This document shows, in pieces, positions 1-8,990 of a stretch of 64,000 nt of DNA. The DNA lies in NCBI RefSeq assembly GCF_018403685.1, contig NZ_BOVK01000049.1:1-64000 (forward strand). Direction: 5' to 3'. Position 1 is the stretch's first letter. Each line of letters starts with the position of its first letter. Position numbers and translations under genes: made by a program. The notes beneath the pieces were generated by a model that was given only the letters and a program-made list of their open reading frames with translations, made no database searches and was not told the origin of the DNA. This stretch comes from Xylanibacillus composti (GTDB lineage: Bacteria; Bacillota; Bacilli; Paenibacillales; K13).

Positions 1-258
1 ACAATTATACGGACTCAACTCACCGACCAGTATTTGCAGCGATTATTTGAACAAACTAATGATTATATAGAATGTCATTCCATCACTTTACTTTTATTAA
101 AGCATACGAAGGAGGAGAGACTATTGGTATATTCTGTGGAAAGTACTACAGAAAAGATTGCAGTCTTTGTACATGACAATCTGTTTTACACAATATCCGG
201 AAACGTTCCATCCACCGAGATGAAAAAAATCATCGATTCTTTTGAAATTGAGAAATGA
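1..258 (+). CDS. C-terminal end of a DUF4367-like protein (partial)
   Basis: The frame is open from base 1 to a TGA at 256-258, so only the last 85 residues are visible and the start lies outside the window. The fragment has alternating beta-like stretches and ends in a segment in which a short strand (FYTISGNVPSTEM) is followed by a helix ending IIDSFE. This is the layout of the C-terminus of DUF4367 domains, found in membrane-anchored or anti-sigma-like proteins of Bacillales. The family call rests on that pattern only. No partner gene can be seen upstream. Confidence 0.4.
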   Translation, partial: TIIRTQLTDQYLQRLFEQTNDYIECHSITLLLLKHTKEERLLVYSVESTTEKIAVFVHDNLFYTISGNVPSTEMKKIIDSFEIEK

Positions 259-270
259 CTTGGATTATAA

Positions 271-541
271 TCATTGGATTACGGTAGAAGGAGACCTGGA
301 TATAGGGAAGTTTTGTGAGCAGCTAAAAACAATCAAAGTGATAATATATGGTGAAATTGTGTAGACGACCTTTTTTCCATATAGCTTTTCCACCAATGTC
401 TGAAAGGGTAATAGGACGTGAAGTGTAGTCAATATCTGCTCATCCAGCATCTCCAGTATCATTTTCATGATACGGGCAAACTCTTCTTGCATTTTCCGAA
501 AGCCATTGCTCCAGCTTTTTCAATGTTGGGATTCTTGTGGT
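271..541 (-). pseudogene. remnant of an unknown gene interrupted by the IS element
   Basis: On the minus strand two short frames overlap here. One reads LTTRIPTLKKLEQWLSE, and the next, one frame away, begins MQEEFARIMKMILEMLDEQ; together they look like one protein-like stretch broken by a frameshift near 490. If the adjacent IS element and one copy of its putative target duplication are removed, the first frame stays open into bases 2326-2380 on the far side. This suggests the element landed in a small gene. The function is not recognisable and no domain is visible. It may equally be chance coding. Confidence 0.25.
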
Positions 542-547
542 TAAGTA

Positions 548-2325
548 GGGGGCTTGCTGAACGATTTTTATCCGAATTTCAGAGCTAGGCGCCGGCGAGA
601 CAGCATCGCGAAAATAAGGCAAAAAAGAACGCGGAGCCTGCGCTCCAGGTTCATCACGAGAAGTTGCAGCGTAATCACCGATTCGCTTGTCTTGGCGAGG
701 TGTGCGCGAATACAGCCAAGCCCATACTTGCGCTTGCCTTCTCCAAACTTGCCTTCAATTGCGTTTCGTTCCCCGGTATCCTGTTTGACGTCTTGCTTAT
801 CTTCACTTGACGGACCGTTTTTAGGCTTTCGTCCCAATGCCGGCCCACTGAGCCAAATCCCATGCTGTTTGCAGAAGCTCCGGTTTTCGCGCGTGCGGTA
901 GATCTGATCCACTTGGACGACAGCCGGATAGGTCCCCATGCGCTCACGGTACTTCTCGATCACGCCAATTAGCGTCGTGCTCTCGTTGAAGTTATCCCAA
1001 GACAGACGATCAAGGAACGCATAGCCATTTGTCATGCTTACCGCAATCTTGGCTCCGAACTCAACGCGTGCCTTGGCTTTCCCGCGCACGATTGGCCTGA
1101 TATGCGGCTGATGAATGCTGACGATCCGGTCTTCCATCTGGTGAGAACGCTCGCTCCACATTTGAAGTTGCTGATGGTACAGTTCATGAATCACCAGCAG
1201 GTCGCGATAGGTTTTCCGGCTAAGCAGCGTGAGCGGTTGCACCTTGGCTTGCTCGGCGATGATGGAGAGGTTCCGTCCAACGTAACCGAGCTGCCGCCTG
1301 ATTGCTTTGCGGATCACTTTGGGTCCCGGCCTGCGTTGCTTGGACACCGCCAAACTGCTTGCGCGCTTTTTCGCGGTACGTGCGCGGTTTCGTCGCTTTG
1401 CTGACGGCCGGCACATGCAGGGTATCGATGATCGATTCGAGCTTCTCCCGCGCTTCATTCAGCAGATTCAGATCGGTCGGATACGCCACATCCGCTGGCG
1501 CGCAGGTAGCGTCCATGAGCACCGTCCCTTGATTGGGTAGCGCAGGTGCTTCCGATTCCATGGCCGATACCGGATGCCCTTCGGAAGGAGGCGCGGTCGC
1601 TTCAAGAGGCTCGGGCACCGCGGCCGTCTGCTCCACGGGAGATGTTGCTGCTGACGGTTCGACTTGTGGTTCCGCGAACAGTGTTTGCTGTTCGGCTTCA
1701 ATAACAGAGGCGCGCTTCTTCGACCGCTTTACTTTCCCTCCGCCGCCGCTAACGTTGTTGTCGTCATGGTCCTTCGTTTCCTTCGCGCCTGCCGTGGCGA
1801 CGACCTCATTCAGCTCAGCCAGCACATCCGTCAGACGCTTCCGAAAATGCGTCATCATCGAGTGATGGAACGGTTGCTTCATGACGAATCCGGGCAGACC
1901 GATGAAGTATTGCATGTATGGATTTTCGTTGATCGACTCTAGGGTTTCTCTGTCGGTCAACTGCATTCTCTCTTGAATGATGAGCGCCCCGAGCCCCATC
2001 CGCAAACTGATCGTTTGCTGGCCGCGGAAGGTGTCTTTGAAAAACGGTCCGTATTTTTTCTCGGCCTCTGCCCATGGCACTAACCGCGCCAACTGAACCC
2101 AACGATTCTCTTCGTCCAGCTTTCCGCCAAAGGGCAAAAAGAAATCGCCTGGCAGGATCAATTGATTGTCGAGATGCGCGGTCGGCTTGAACACATTTGT
2201 CACTCCATCTGCAAGGATTTGGGCCCGTTCTCCATGCTTTCCTTTACATATGAATTCGACATCAAGAGCCTAAAATCCTTATTGTTATGCGGTTTTCAGC
2301 CTTTTTTTCACCATTCAGCAAGCCC
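548..2325 (-). mobile_element. IS5-superfamily insertion sequence
   Basis: The ends carry a 12-bp perfect inverted repeat: GGGCTTGCTGAA at 550-561 and its complement at 2314-2325. The hexamer TAAGTA flanks both sides (542-547 and 2326-2331), a candidate target-site duplication, although two extra G bases lie between the left hexamer and the repeat. The single transposase gene on the minus strand fills the element. The inverted repeats, the flanking repeat and the DDE-type transposase agree with a complete IS. The transposase frame is broken, so the copy is probably immobile unless another copy acts in trans. The family (IS5 group or IS1182-like) is assigned from protein character only. Confidence 0.8.
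568..2203 (-). pseudogene. IS5-superfamily transposase, frameshifted
   Basis: The N-terminal half starts at 2203 (MTNVFKPTAHLDNQL) and contains a DUF772-like region (QTISLRMGLGALIIQER). The C-terminal half ends at 568 and carries a late glutamate region, GERNAIEGKFGEGKRKYGLG, typical of the last catalytic acidic residue in IS5-group DDE transposases. The frame changes near 1347-1352, at a TTT run in the coding strand: upstream reads REKARKQF, downstream reads LAVSKQRRPGPK. The downstream frame is +1 relative to the upstream one, so a 1-base insertion or 2-base loss explains it better than the -1 programmed slippage seen in many IS elements. A Pro/Ala/Glu-rich linker of about 60 residues precedes the break. 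Confidence 0.75.
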
Positions 2326-2337
2326 TAAGTAATGAAT

Positions 2338-2398
2338 AAGAGCTTCCTCCTTACGGTGTGTTATTGGTAAACATCACTGTATCCAGGATGAAGCTCTT
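2338..2398. repeat. imperfect inverted repeat beside the IS element
   Basis: AAGAGCTTC with following CTCC at 2338-2350 pairs with GGATGAAGCTCTT at 2386-2398 across a loop of about 35 bases. It lies immediately outside the IS right end. It could be part of the interrupted gene's control region or a relic of another element. No T run follows it, so a terminator is not supported. Confidence 0.3.
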
Positions 2399-2562
2399 TT
2401 CCGATGTTCGCTTTTCCAGATCTTAATCCCACGAAGATTTTACACTAACCCGTTTGTTAGTTTTCGATAACGATTTAATAAAAATTTTAATATTAGCCCC
2501 ATTTCTTTTTAAATAGTCTCCCCTACTCTATATTAGACGAAAGATAAGGAGGAAAACTACGA

Positions 2563-3696
2563 ATGAAGAAATGGCTATTGGGGCTTGTCATCCTTTTAAT
2601 AATTGGCTATGCCGTAATCCAAGTTAAACCGGAACCCGATAACAATGAAAATGTGCCGAAAGAAAACCACCAAGTAGAGGATGAAAATCTGGATGAGAAT
2701 CTTGATGAGGCTCTTAAAGGGGACGGGATTCCGGTACGGATAACAAAGGATCAGGTTTACAAAGGCAATTTGCTGCTGATCAATGAAGTTTATCCCGTAC
2801 CTCCGGGGACTAACGTATCGGATGCCGTCAATTTGGCAAAAAATCCGGAACTGATAAACGGATACGGGCTCTTGGACAACTCGATCCGATTGACGCCTTT
2901 TTTGGCACAAAAATTATCTGTGATGATTGCAGCGGCACATCAGGATGGCATTAACCACTTTATGCTCACCAGCGGCTATCGGGACGAAGCGGAACAGAGC
3001 AAGCAATACGAGGAAAACGAGCCCGGCTACGCGTTGCCGGCAGGCTTTAGTGAGCATAACCTCGGTTTGGCGGTGGATATCGGATCAACGCAAGGGAAGA
3101 TGGAGTCTGCTTCTGAAGGGCTATGGCTGAAAGAGAACGCCTGGAAATACGGCTTTATCTTGCGCTATCCGGAGGACAAAACAGAAATTACAGGGATTCC
3201 GTATGAACCATGGCATTATCGTTATGTCGGTTTGCCGCATAGCGCTATTATGTATGAGAACAATTTTGTTCTTGAGGAATATTTGGGATTTTTGAAGGAA
3301 CGGAAATCGATAAAGACCACGATAAACCACGAAGAGTATTCCATTTACTACTATTCTGTTCTCGAAGATATCACGATTCATGTGCCGGCGGATACCCGCT
3401 ATGAAATTTCAGGCAACAATATGGATGGTGTTATTGTGACAGTATATTCCGGGCAGGGCGATACTCCAACAAACGATAAACCGGAGAACGATTCATCGAC
3501 AAGCGATACGCCGACAAACGAGGGGGCTCCAACCGGCAATCGTCCGAACGATAAACCGCAGATTGATACGCCGACTAGCGATACGCCAGCGGACATCGAT
3601 CCGGCGCTTGAGAAGCCGGAGGGTGCGTTTCAGGAGGATGGGATGCCGGAAGTTAAGAATCCGGAGGTTTCGATACCAAAGGAGGGGAACGGATGA
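2563..3696 (+). CDS. VanY-type D,D-carboxypeptidase (peptidase M15B) with a low-complexity tail
   Basis: This is a membrane-anchored zinc D-Ala-D-Ala carboxypeptidase acting on peptidoglycan stems outside the cell. The N-terminus is a single hydrophobic anchor (WLLGLVILLIIGYAVI). The M15B core follows, with the SEHNLGLAVD motif (S-H-x-x-G-x-A-x-D zinc site) near residues 165-175 and a second zinc histidine in EPWHYRYVG near 218-226. After about residue 300 the chain becomes a Thr/Pro/Asp/Asn-rich tail with repeated SDTPT and NDKP units, unusual for VanY and probably a wall-spanning linker. The RBS AAGGAGG sits upstream of the ATG. The stop overlaps the vanZ start in ATGA. No vanHAX genes follow, so glycopeptide resistance by itself is not implied. 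Confidence 0.88.
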   Translation: MKKWLLGLVILLIIGYAVIQVKPEPDNNENVPKENHQVEDENLDENLDEALKGDGIPVRITKDQVYKGNLLLINEVYPVPPGTNVSDAVNLAKNPELINGYGLLDNSIRLTPFLAQKLSVMIAAAHQDGINHFMLTSGYRDEAEQSKQYEENEPGYALPAGFSEHNLGLAVDIGSTQGKMESASEGLWLKENAWKYGFILRYPEDKTEITGIPYEPWHYRYVGLPHSAIMYENNFVLEEYLGFLKERKSIKTTINHEEYSIYYYSVLEDITIHVPADTRYEISGNNMDGVIVTVYSGQGDTPTNDKPENDSSTSDTPTNEGAPTGNRPNDKPQIDTPTSDTPADIDPALEKPEGAFQEDGMPEVKNPEVSIPKEGNG

Positions 3697-4231
3697 GAGC
3701 CGGCTACCGGTTGAAACATTGGGGCGTTCGGCTATTGTTTGCTTTCTACATGTACGCGCTGCTCAAAATTATTTTATTCAAGTTCGGCCGGGTGGATGTT
3801 GCGTTTCTATGGGATCAGTTACTGCGAACCGCGACTTATCCGGAATATATCGTTGCCAGACTGCAAGCTGGGAATCTGGTTCCCTTGAAGGAAATTACCA
3901 GAGCGCTTGATGCGTTGACTGTACACAGCCTGACGAACCTCTTCGGAAATATTGCGATCTTTGTCCCGTTCGGCATGTTCCTTAATGTTCTTGCGAAGGC
4001 CGGAAAGCTGACGTTGGCGGGGACGCTATGGCGCTCCTTGGCGGTAAGTATCGGGCTGGAAAGCGTCCAAGTGTTATTTTCGCTCGGTACGTTTGACGTG
4101 GACGATCTTTTTTAAATTCCATTGGAGGCATGCTCGGCTTCGTCGCTTATAGACTGGGGTCCTGGCTGACGACGCCGGCATCCGCCGTTCCGGGTGCCCC
4201 GCGCGCCGTTGTTCTGGCGAAGAAGTTCTGA
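3693..4231 (+). pseudogene. VanZ-like membrane protein, frameshifted in a T run
   Basis: The ATG at 3693 overlaps the vanY stop, with AAAGGAGG just before it. The frame runs 140 residues with VanZ features: membrane helices, then NLFGNIAIFVPFGMFL and a late FDVDDLF. It hits TAA at 4113-4115 directly after six T bases (4108-4113). One more T would restore the typical VanZ ending, reading LNSIGGMLGFVAYRLGSWL on to a TGA at 4229-4231. The lesion is therefore a 1-base loss in a homopolymer: mutation, phase variation by slippage, or a base-calling error. VanZ proteins confer low-level teicoplanin or lipoglycopeptide resistance in some hosts. Confidence 0.8.
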
Positions 4232-4271
4232 TACGATGTAGTTCAATCATCATATTTACTTGAGGTGGATT

Positions 4272-4967
4272 ATGAAATCGATCACTATTTTAATCGCCGA
4301 TGACGAACCGGAAATTGCCGATTTGGTAGAACTGCATCTAACCAAAGAGGGTTATCGTTGTGTGAAAGTTTCTGACGGGCTGGCCGCCGTGCAAGCCATT
4401 CGGACACAACCGATTGATCTGGCGATTCTCGATATTATGATGCCGAATCTGAACGGCTACGAAGCAACGCAGCTCATTCGGGAAAGTCACCACCTGCCCA
4501 TTATTTTTTTAAGTGCTAAAGCGACCGATCTTGATAAAATTACAGGACTGGTCAGAGGAGCGGACGATTATGTGACCAAACCGTTCAATCCGATGGAGCT
4601 GGTCGCTCGGGTAAATGCGCAATTGCGGCGAGCGTTGCAGTTCAATCCATCGGCGACATCGAACGTTGCCGTTCTGGAGGTGCGCGGTCTGATGATCAAT
4701 CCCGAACAACGAATGGTACGATTGTATAACAAACCGATTGAGCTAACCCCGAAGGAATTTGACATCTTGTACTTATTGGCCAGCCACCCGAATAAGGTGT
4801 TCAGCACGGAGAATATTTTCGAACGTGTATGGGGGGAAGCCTACTACGAAGGCAGCAATACAGTTATGGTGCATATACGCGCGTTGCGGAAGAAGCTCGA
4901 AGAAGATAAGCACAAGAACAAATGGATCAAGACGGTCTGGGGAGTGGGATATACGTTCAATGGCTAA
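4272..4967 (+). CDS. VanR-like OmpR-family response regulator
   Basis: The receiver domain (about residues 5-115) shows the acidic pair DDE near the N-terminus, the phospho-acceptor Asp in AILDIMMPNLNG, and the Lys in VTKPF. The C-terminal OmpR winged helix (about 130-230) has ELTPKEFDILYLLASHPNKVF and the closing VWGVGYTF. Overall the sequence resembles VanR regulators of vanB/vanF-type clusters. The ATG at 4272 has GAGGTGG just upstream; a TTG at 4260 is in frame but lacks a better site. The gene overlaps the kinase by 8 bases, so the two are cotranslated. Together with vanY-vanZ upstream this forms a Y-Z-R-S order. Confidence 0.9.
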   Translation: MKSITILIADDEPEIADLVELHLTKEGYRCVKVSDGLAAVQAIRTQPIDLAILDIMMPNLNGYEATQLIRESHHLPIIFLSAKATDLDKITGLVRGADDYVTKPFNPMELVARVNAQLRRALQFNPSATSNVAVLEVRGLMINPEQRMVRLYNKPIELTPKEFDILYLLASHPNKVFSTENIFERVWGEAYYEGSNTVMVHIRALRKKLEEDKHKNKWIKTVWGVGYTFNG

Positions 4968-6069
4968 TAAGATCCGAGGTTTCCGATTTAAAATGATTCA
5001 GCTATTTGTTTTAAGTACACTTTGCTCTGGCACGATCACCTTTTTGATCTTTAAAGTTTTTCAGCTCTATTATCATACGACGAAGCTTGAAGACCTGACG
5101 ACTAAAATTCGTTATTTCATGAGAGAAATCGGGGACCTCAATTTTTTCTTAATTATTTTTATTCCTCTCTCCTTTTATTTTTTCTTTCTCCTCACGAAAC
5201 GGTATTCCCTATATTTTCACGAAATATCGCGTGGAATCAATCAACTGGCAAACGGCGACTTCAACAGCAAAATAAACATCCGATCCAATGATGAGTTCGA
5301 AAATATTGCGCGGGATATCAATCTGGCTAGTGAAAAATTGAAGCAAGCGCTGGAGAGGGGGGACTTTGCAGAGAACAGTAAAGAACAATTGGTGTTGAAT
5401 CTGGCACACGATTTGCGAACGCCGCTCACTTCCGTATTGGGCTACCTGGACTTTATTCTTCAGGACGATAATTTGACGAATGAACAGATCAAGCACTATA
5501 CAGGCATTGCTTTCTCCAAGTCGAAACGGCTGGAGAAGCTGATTGACGAGCTGTTCGAAATCGCTCGCATGAATTACGGCCAGCTAAAGATGAACAAACA
5601 ACCGATCGATCTTGGCGAACTGCTCATTCAATTAAATGAGGAATTATACCCTGCTTTAGAAAGAAATAACCTGACACCCCGATTGCATGTGACCCCGCAT
5701 GTGATGATCTTGGGGGACGGAGATTTATTGGCGCGCGTATTTGAGAATCTCCTTACGAACGCCATCCGTTACGGCAAAGATGGCCAATATATAGATATTC
5801 ATTGCAATCTGGAAGCGGAGAACGCAGTAGTTCAAGTGATTAATTACGGTCATAGCATTCCCCCGGAAGAGCTGCCGTATATCTTCGATATGTTTTACAC
5901 GGTCGATAAAGCGCGCACTGAGCGGGAAGGAAGCTCCGGAATCGGTCTGTTTATTGCGAAAAATATAGTGGAACAGCATCGGGGCACGATCTCAGCGCAA
6001 AGCGCCCCCGTTCGCACGCTATTTGAAGTTCGTCTCCCGACAACCAACGCCCCGGAAGCGCAACGGTAA
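4960..6069 (+). CDS. VanS-like sensor histidine kinase
   Basis: This is a membrane sensor kinase of 369 residues. Two membrane helices (about 13-33 and 62-83) flank a short extracytoplasmic loop, followed by HAMP (about 84-135), the H box LAHDLRTPLTS near residue 150, and an HATPase domain with the N box ENLLTNAIRYG and G box IGLFIAKNIVEQ. The short loop and overall arrangement fit VanS of the vanB/vanF kind or related sensors. The start ATG at 4960 lies inside the end of the regulator gene. Its likely partner is the preceding regulator. Which signal it reads cannot be told; wall antibiotics are an inference from the neighbouring vanY/vanZ genes. Confidence 0.88.
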   Translation: MANKIRGFRFKMIQLFVLSTLCSGTITFLIFKVFQLYYHTTKLEDLTTKIRYFMREIGDLNFFLIIFIPLSFYFFFLLTKRYSLYFHEISRGINQLANGDFNSKINIRSNDEFENIARDINLASEKLKQALERGDFAENSKEQLVLNLAHDLRTPLTSVLGYLDFILQDDNLTNEQIKHYTGIAFSKSKRLEKLIDELFEIARMNYGQLKMNKQPIDLGELLIQLNEELYPALERNNLTPRLHVTPHVMILGDGDLLARVFENLLTNAIRYGKDGQYIDIHCNLEAENAVVQVINYGHSIPPEELPYIFDMFYTVDKARTEREGSSGIGLFIAKNIVEQHRGTISAQSAPVRTLFEVRLPTTNAPEAQR

Positions 6070-6134
6070 CTAGGATGTGTCTGTCCACTGCGGGATTTAT
6101 TTTTTTTCTGCGACAGCATAATTAGCTAGCAGAA

Positions 6135-6825
6135 TTACTCATCCCATTCGTGCTCAAGTGCAGCAAGTACGCCTTGGATCTCGATCAAAACGTCTGCCGT
6201 TCGACATGTTCGTTTAAACGTGAGCGCCATGCAAAATTGTATTTTTTCTAGGCGACATAGCCAACAGAACGCAGACGACTTTCAATATGCTCCTGTCCAA
6301 GTGTGTCCATAGTGAGTACAATCAACTCGCCGTTGCGTTGTATGTAGGTATTCCAGTTCAGAAATCCTGTGATGCGGCGATGATTGGCCTTCGTTTGCCG
6401 AATAAATTGCTCCAAGTCGTTATTTGTCCTTGGCGTTCTAGATGAGCATCCCGGGCAATTCGAGCGGAGGATACCCATCTTCTAACAATAAGGCGCGCGA
6501 ACGGTCGCGATGTACTTCTTAGCAATGTGAGCTTCAGCTACTTCGGTTGTCGTTTGTTCCTTTGCGGATTAGCTCGCGGTCGATTCGCTAGCACGATGTT
6601 CGATTCGTTCGATTTTGCGCTCGATGTCTCGAATGCCGCGCATGCCCTTCTTCAGTTCGGTTTTGAGCTTTCGATCGGCATCGAAGACGGGCTTAGCAAT
6701 ATCCTTCAAAAAATGATATTGGCAATACTTATATGGGGACGTCTGGAAGCAGAACTTCGAACGCCAAACGGATTGAATGTTGGCCGTCGCTAGCGGTTCC
6801 GACAATGGGAAAGGCGAGCTCAATC
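6135..6825 (-). pseudogene. degraded transposase
   Basis: Transposase-like stretches lie in order on the minus strand in different frames. The 5' part contains CQYHFLKDIAKPVFDADRKL (about 6720-6640), a middle part contains RTNNDLEQFIRQTKANHRR (about 6430-6370), and the 3' end reads VLIEIQGVLAALEHEWDE to a stop at 6135-6137. The order and character match one DDE transposase interrupted by several frameshifts and deletions. Inverted repeats could not be identified. It separates the van-like cluster from the Bce-like module. The remaining bases up to about 7080 show nothing convincing. Confidence 0.6.
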
Positions 6826-7110
6826 ACTGGCAGGATGAATGTTATACTTGTTAAGATTACATAAAAAACTTCGGTGTCTCACAGAAAGTTGCTCCATCGG
6901 AACAGAACCAGAACACTCTAATAACCGTTTATCGAGCGATCTCCATTTTTAAAGCAAATTATCTGCGTCTTCTTAGTACTATCTTTTATAGGGTTCCAGT
7001 GACTTAAATTATCACAGTAGCTTAATAACACAAGGCTACATAGGCAGGTAATCCCCCGTCCTGGTGATACTTAACCGAGCTGAAGGCGTTACGCCAGTTG
7101 AAAGTATAAT

Positions 7111-8136
7111 TCACATTTCATATAAATGGTTCGAGTTAGGGAAGTGAAGCGTAAGTGTCGTATAGCTTCCCTCTTCCGATTGGACGGACAATCGGTGTCC
7201 GAGTTTGACGGCCATGCGGTTAGCGAGATATAACCCCAATCCTGTCGATTTTGCAAATTGCCTTCCGTTAGCGCCCGTAAACCCTTTCTCGAAAATACGA
7301 CCAATATCTTCAGCTTTAATACCAATACCAGTATCCCTTATGGAAAGCCTCTTCTCTTCGTTATCAGCCTCGAAAGAGCACACGATGCTTCCGCTGTCAC
7401 CGACATATTTCAAGGCATTCGACATGATCTGATCTACGATATATCCGAGCCACTTAGCATCGGTATGCACCCATTCCTCTTTTTCCCACATTGTAAAATG
7501 AACTCGCTTGGCTACAAACATTTTTGCGTACTTTCTCACACTGTTTCGCACGATTCGGTTTAGAGAGACTTCCGCGATCAAGTAATCCTTGGAAAAGGAA
7601 TCAATTCTTGCGTAAAACAGGGCTTGCTCGACATAATGGTCGATCTTGAACAATTCATCTTCGAATACATGGATCAGCTCCTCTACTGACTTGCCCGCCG
7701 AATTGCGAAAGAGCAGAGTACTTGCCGTTATCGGCAGCTTGACCTCATGAATCCAGGAGACAATAAAATCATGAAAATCTTTTTTCTCGTCTTGAAGCTT
7801 TCCAATGGCCTCAAGCTTATTGCTGTAGAGCTTCTTGATCAGTGCCGTATACTGACGCTGTTCATATGTTAGAGGTTCGGGCAAAGCTACGGTTAGTTCG
7901 TCCCATCTGTTGTTTACCAGGTCATGTAATATCCTGCTGCGGGTTCTCCAGCGCAAATAGCCTCCGACCACGTATACCGCGGCCAACAACACACATCCGG
8001 ACAGGGTATACATAATGTCTCCAACACGATACGTTCCCTCGATGCTTACGAACATCATCAAAGCAACGAAGGATAGCATCCCAGCAAAGAAAATCAGAAA
8101 ATAACGTTTATCATCCAAATAACGTAGAAAGCTCAT
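7111..8136 (-). CDS. BceS-like intramembrane-sensing histidine kinase
   Basis: A kinase of 341 residues. It has two membrane helices close together (about 12-30 and 38-58) with almost no extracellular loop, the hallmark of BceS/intramembrane-sensing kinases, which sense through a partner ABC permease. The phospho-acceptor region FIVSWIHEVKLPI lies near residue 130, and the ATPase domain has N box IMSNALKYVG and G box STGLGLYLANRM. Its ATG overlaps the regulator stop by 4 bases (8133-8136). The divergently transcribed ABC genes at 8991-12939 are the expected partner. The family works in sensing and resisting peptide antibiotics such as bacitracin. Confidence 0.92.
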   Translation of the reverse strand: MSFLRYLDDKRYFLIFFAGMLSFVALMMFVSIEGTYRVGDIMYTLSGCVLLAAVYVVGGYLRWRTRSRILHDLVNNRWDELTVALPEPLTYEQRQYTALIKKLYSNKLEAIGKLQDEKKDFHDFIVSWIHEVKLPITASTLLFRNSAGKSVEELIHVFEDELFKIDHYVEQALFYARIDSFSKDYLIAEVSLNRIVRNSVRKYAKMFVAKRVHFTMWEKEEWVHTDAKWLGYIVDQIMSNALKYVGDSGSIVCSFEADNEEKRLSIRDTGIGIKAEDIGRIFEKGFTGANGRQFAKSTGLGLYLANRMAVKLGHRLSVQSEEGSYTTLTLHFPNSNHLYEM

Positions 8137-8810
8137 TTGATTATATAACCTTCTCCCTTGATCGTCGTAATGAACCCATAACGTCCAACCTCATCCAATT
8201 TCTTTCGGATTCGGGTCATGTTCACGGTCAGCGTATTGTCGTCGACGAAACTTTCGTCCTCCCATAGGCAGCGCATGATTTTGTCCCGGCTTACGATATG
8301 GCCTTTATTCTGCAACAATAGCCGTACGATGACGAATTCGTTCTTTGTCAGTTCAACCGATCGATCGCCGGAAATAAGCTTCCGATCACCTAGGTTCAGC
8401 AGGACGCCTTCGTGCTCGATTATGTTGACTGGCGTTTCGGCATAAGAGTAAGTTCTACGCAACAATGCTTTAATCTTAGCGATAAGTACTTCGTCGTAGA
8501 ACGGCTTCTGGATATAATCGTCACCGCCCATATTCATCGACATGACCATATCCATTGGCGAATCCCGTGAGGAGAGAAAAATAATCGGCACGTTAGACAA
8601 TTCCCGAATTCGGCTGCACCAATAATATCCATCGAATATGGGTAAATTAATATCCATTAACACGAGGTGCGGTTCGGTCTGAAGGAACATGTCTTGAATC
8701 CTGTTGAACTCGTCACACAATACGGATTCGTATCCCCACTTCCCGACGGTCTCGCCGATTAACCCCCGAATAGTCGGGTCGTCTTCTACGATCATTATCT
8801 TCATCTTCAT
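8133..8810 (-). CDS. BceR-like response regulator
   Basis: An OmpR-family regulator of 225 residues. The receiver begins MKIMIVEDDPTIRGLIG, with phospho-acceptor Asp in LVLMDINLPIFDG and Lys in YIQKPF. The winged helix includes ELTKNEFVIVRLLLQNKG and ends TIKGEGYIIK. I chose the ATG at 8810 because GGAGG lies 8 bases before it on the minus strand; the frame stays open further upstream, but that extension is hydrophobic and unlike the family. It forms an operon with the kinase. A perfect Bce-type inverted repeat lies in the intergenic region toward the ABC genes, the likely binding site. Confidence 0.92.
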   Translation of the reverse strand: MKMKIMIVEDDPTIRGLIGETVGKWGYESVLCDEFNRIQDMFLQTEPHLVLMDINLPIFDGYYWCSRIRELSNVPIIFLSSRDSPMDMVMSMNMGGDDYIQKPFYDEVLIAKIKALLRRTYSYAETPVNIIEHEGVLLNLGDRKLISGDRSVELTKNEFVIVRLLLQNKGHIVSRDKIMRCLWEDESFVDDNTLTVNMTRIRKKLDEVGRYGFITTIKGEGYIIK

Positions 8811-8878
8811 TCCATACGCCTCCATATCCTTAATCCTATTATATCTTAATTCGGCTAACACTACTGCAACTAGTACCG

Positions 8879-8892
8879 TGACAAAAATGTAA
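8879..8892 (+). promoter_or_regulatory. Bce-type response regulator operator
   Basis: The bases read TGACA, AAAA, TGTAA. This matches the TNACA-N4-TGTAA inverted repeat described for BceR-like regulators. It lies about 100 bases before the ATPase start. A related half site (AAAAACGTAAGTTC, 8905-8918) begins 22 bases after a similar stretch at 8883-8896, about two helical turns. The site fits control of the transporter genes by the divergent regulator. Confidence 0.7.
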
Positions 8893-8990
8893 GCTCGCCA
8901 GTAGAAAAACGTAAGTTCAGCGTAAGGATAACTAGTCACCGGCATGGTACGATGGAAATTGAAAAAGGGAAAGCAGGGAGGAAAGATACA

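Noticed and set aside
2563-6069. A complete vancomycin resistance operon
   Set aside because: vanH, the D-Ala-D-Lac ligase and vanX are not present, so only the accessory and regulatory type genes can be claimed.
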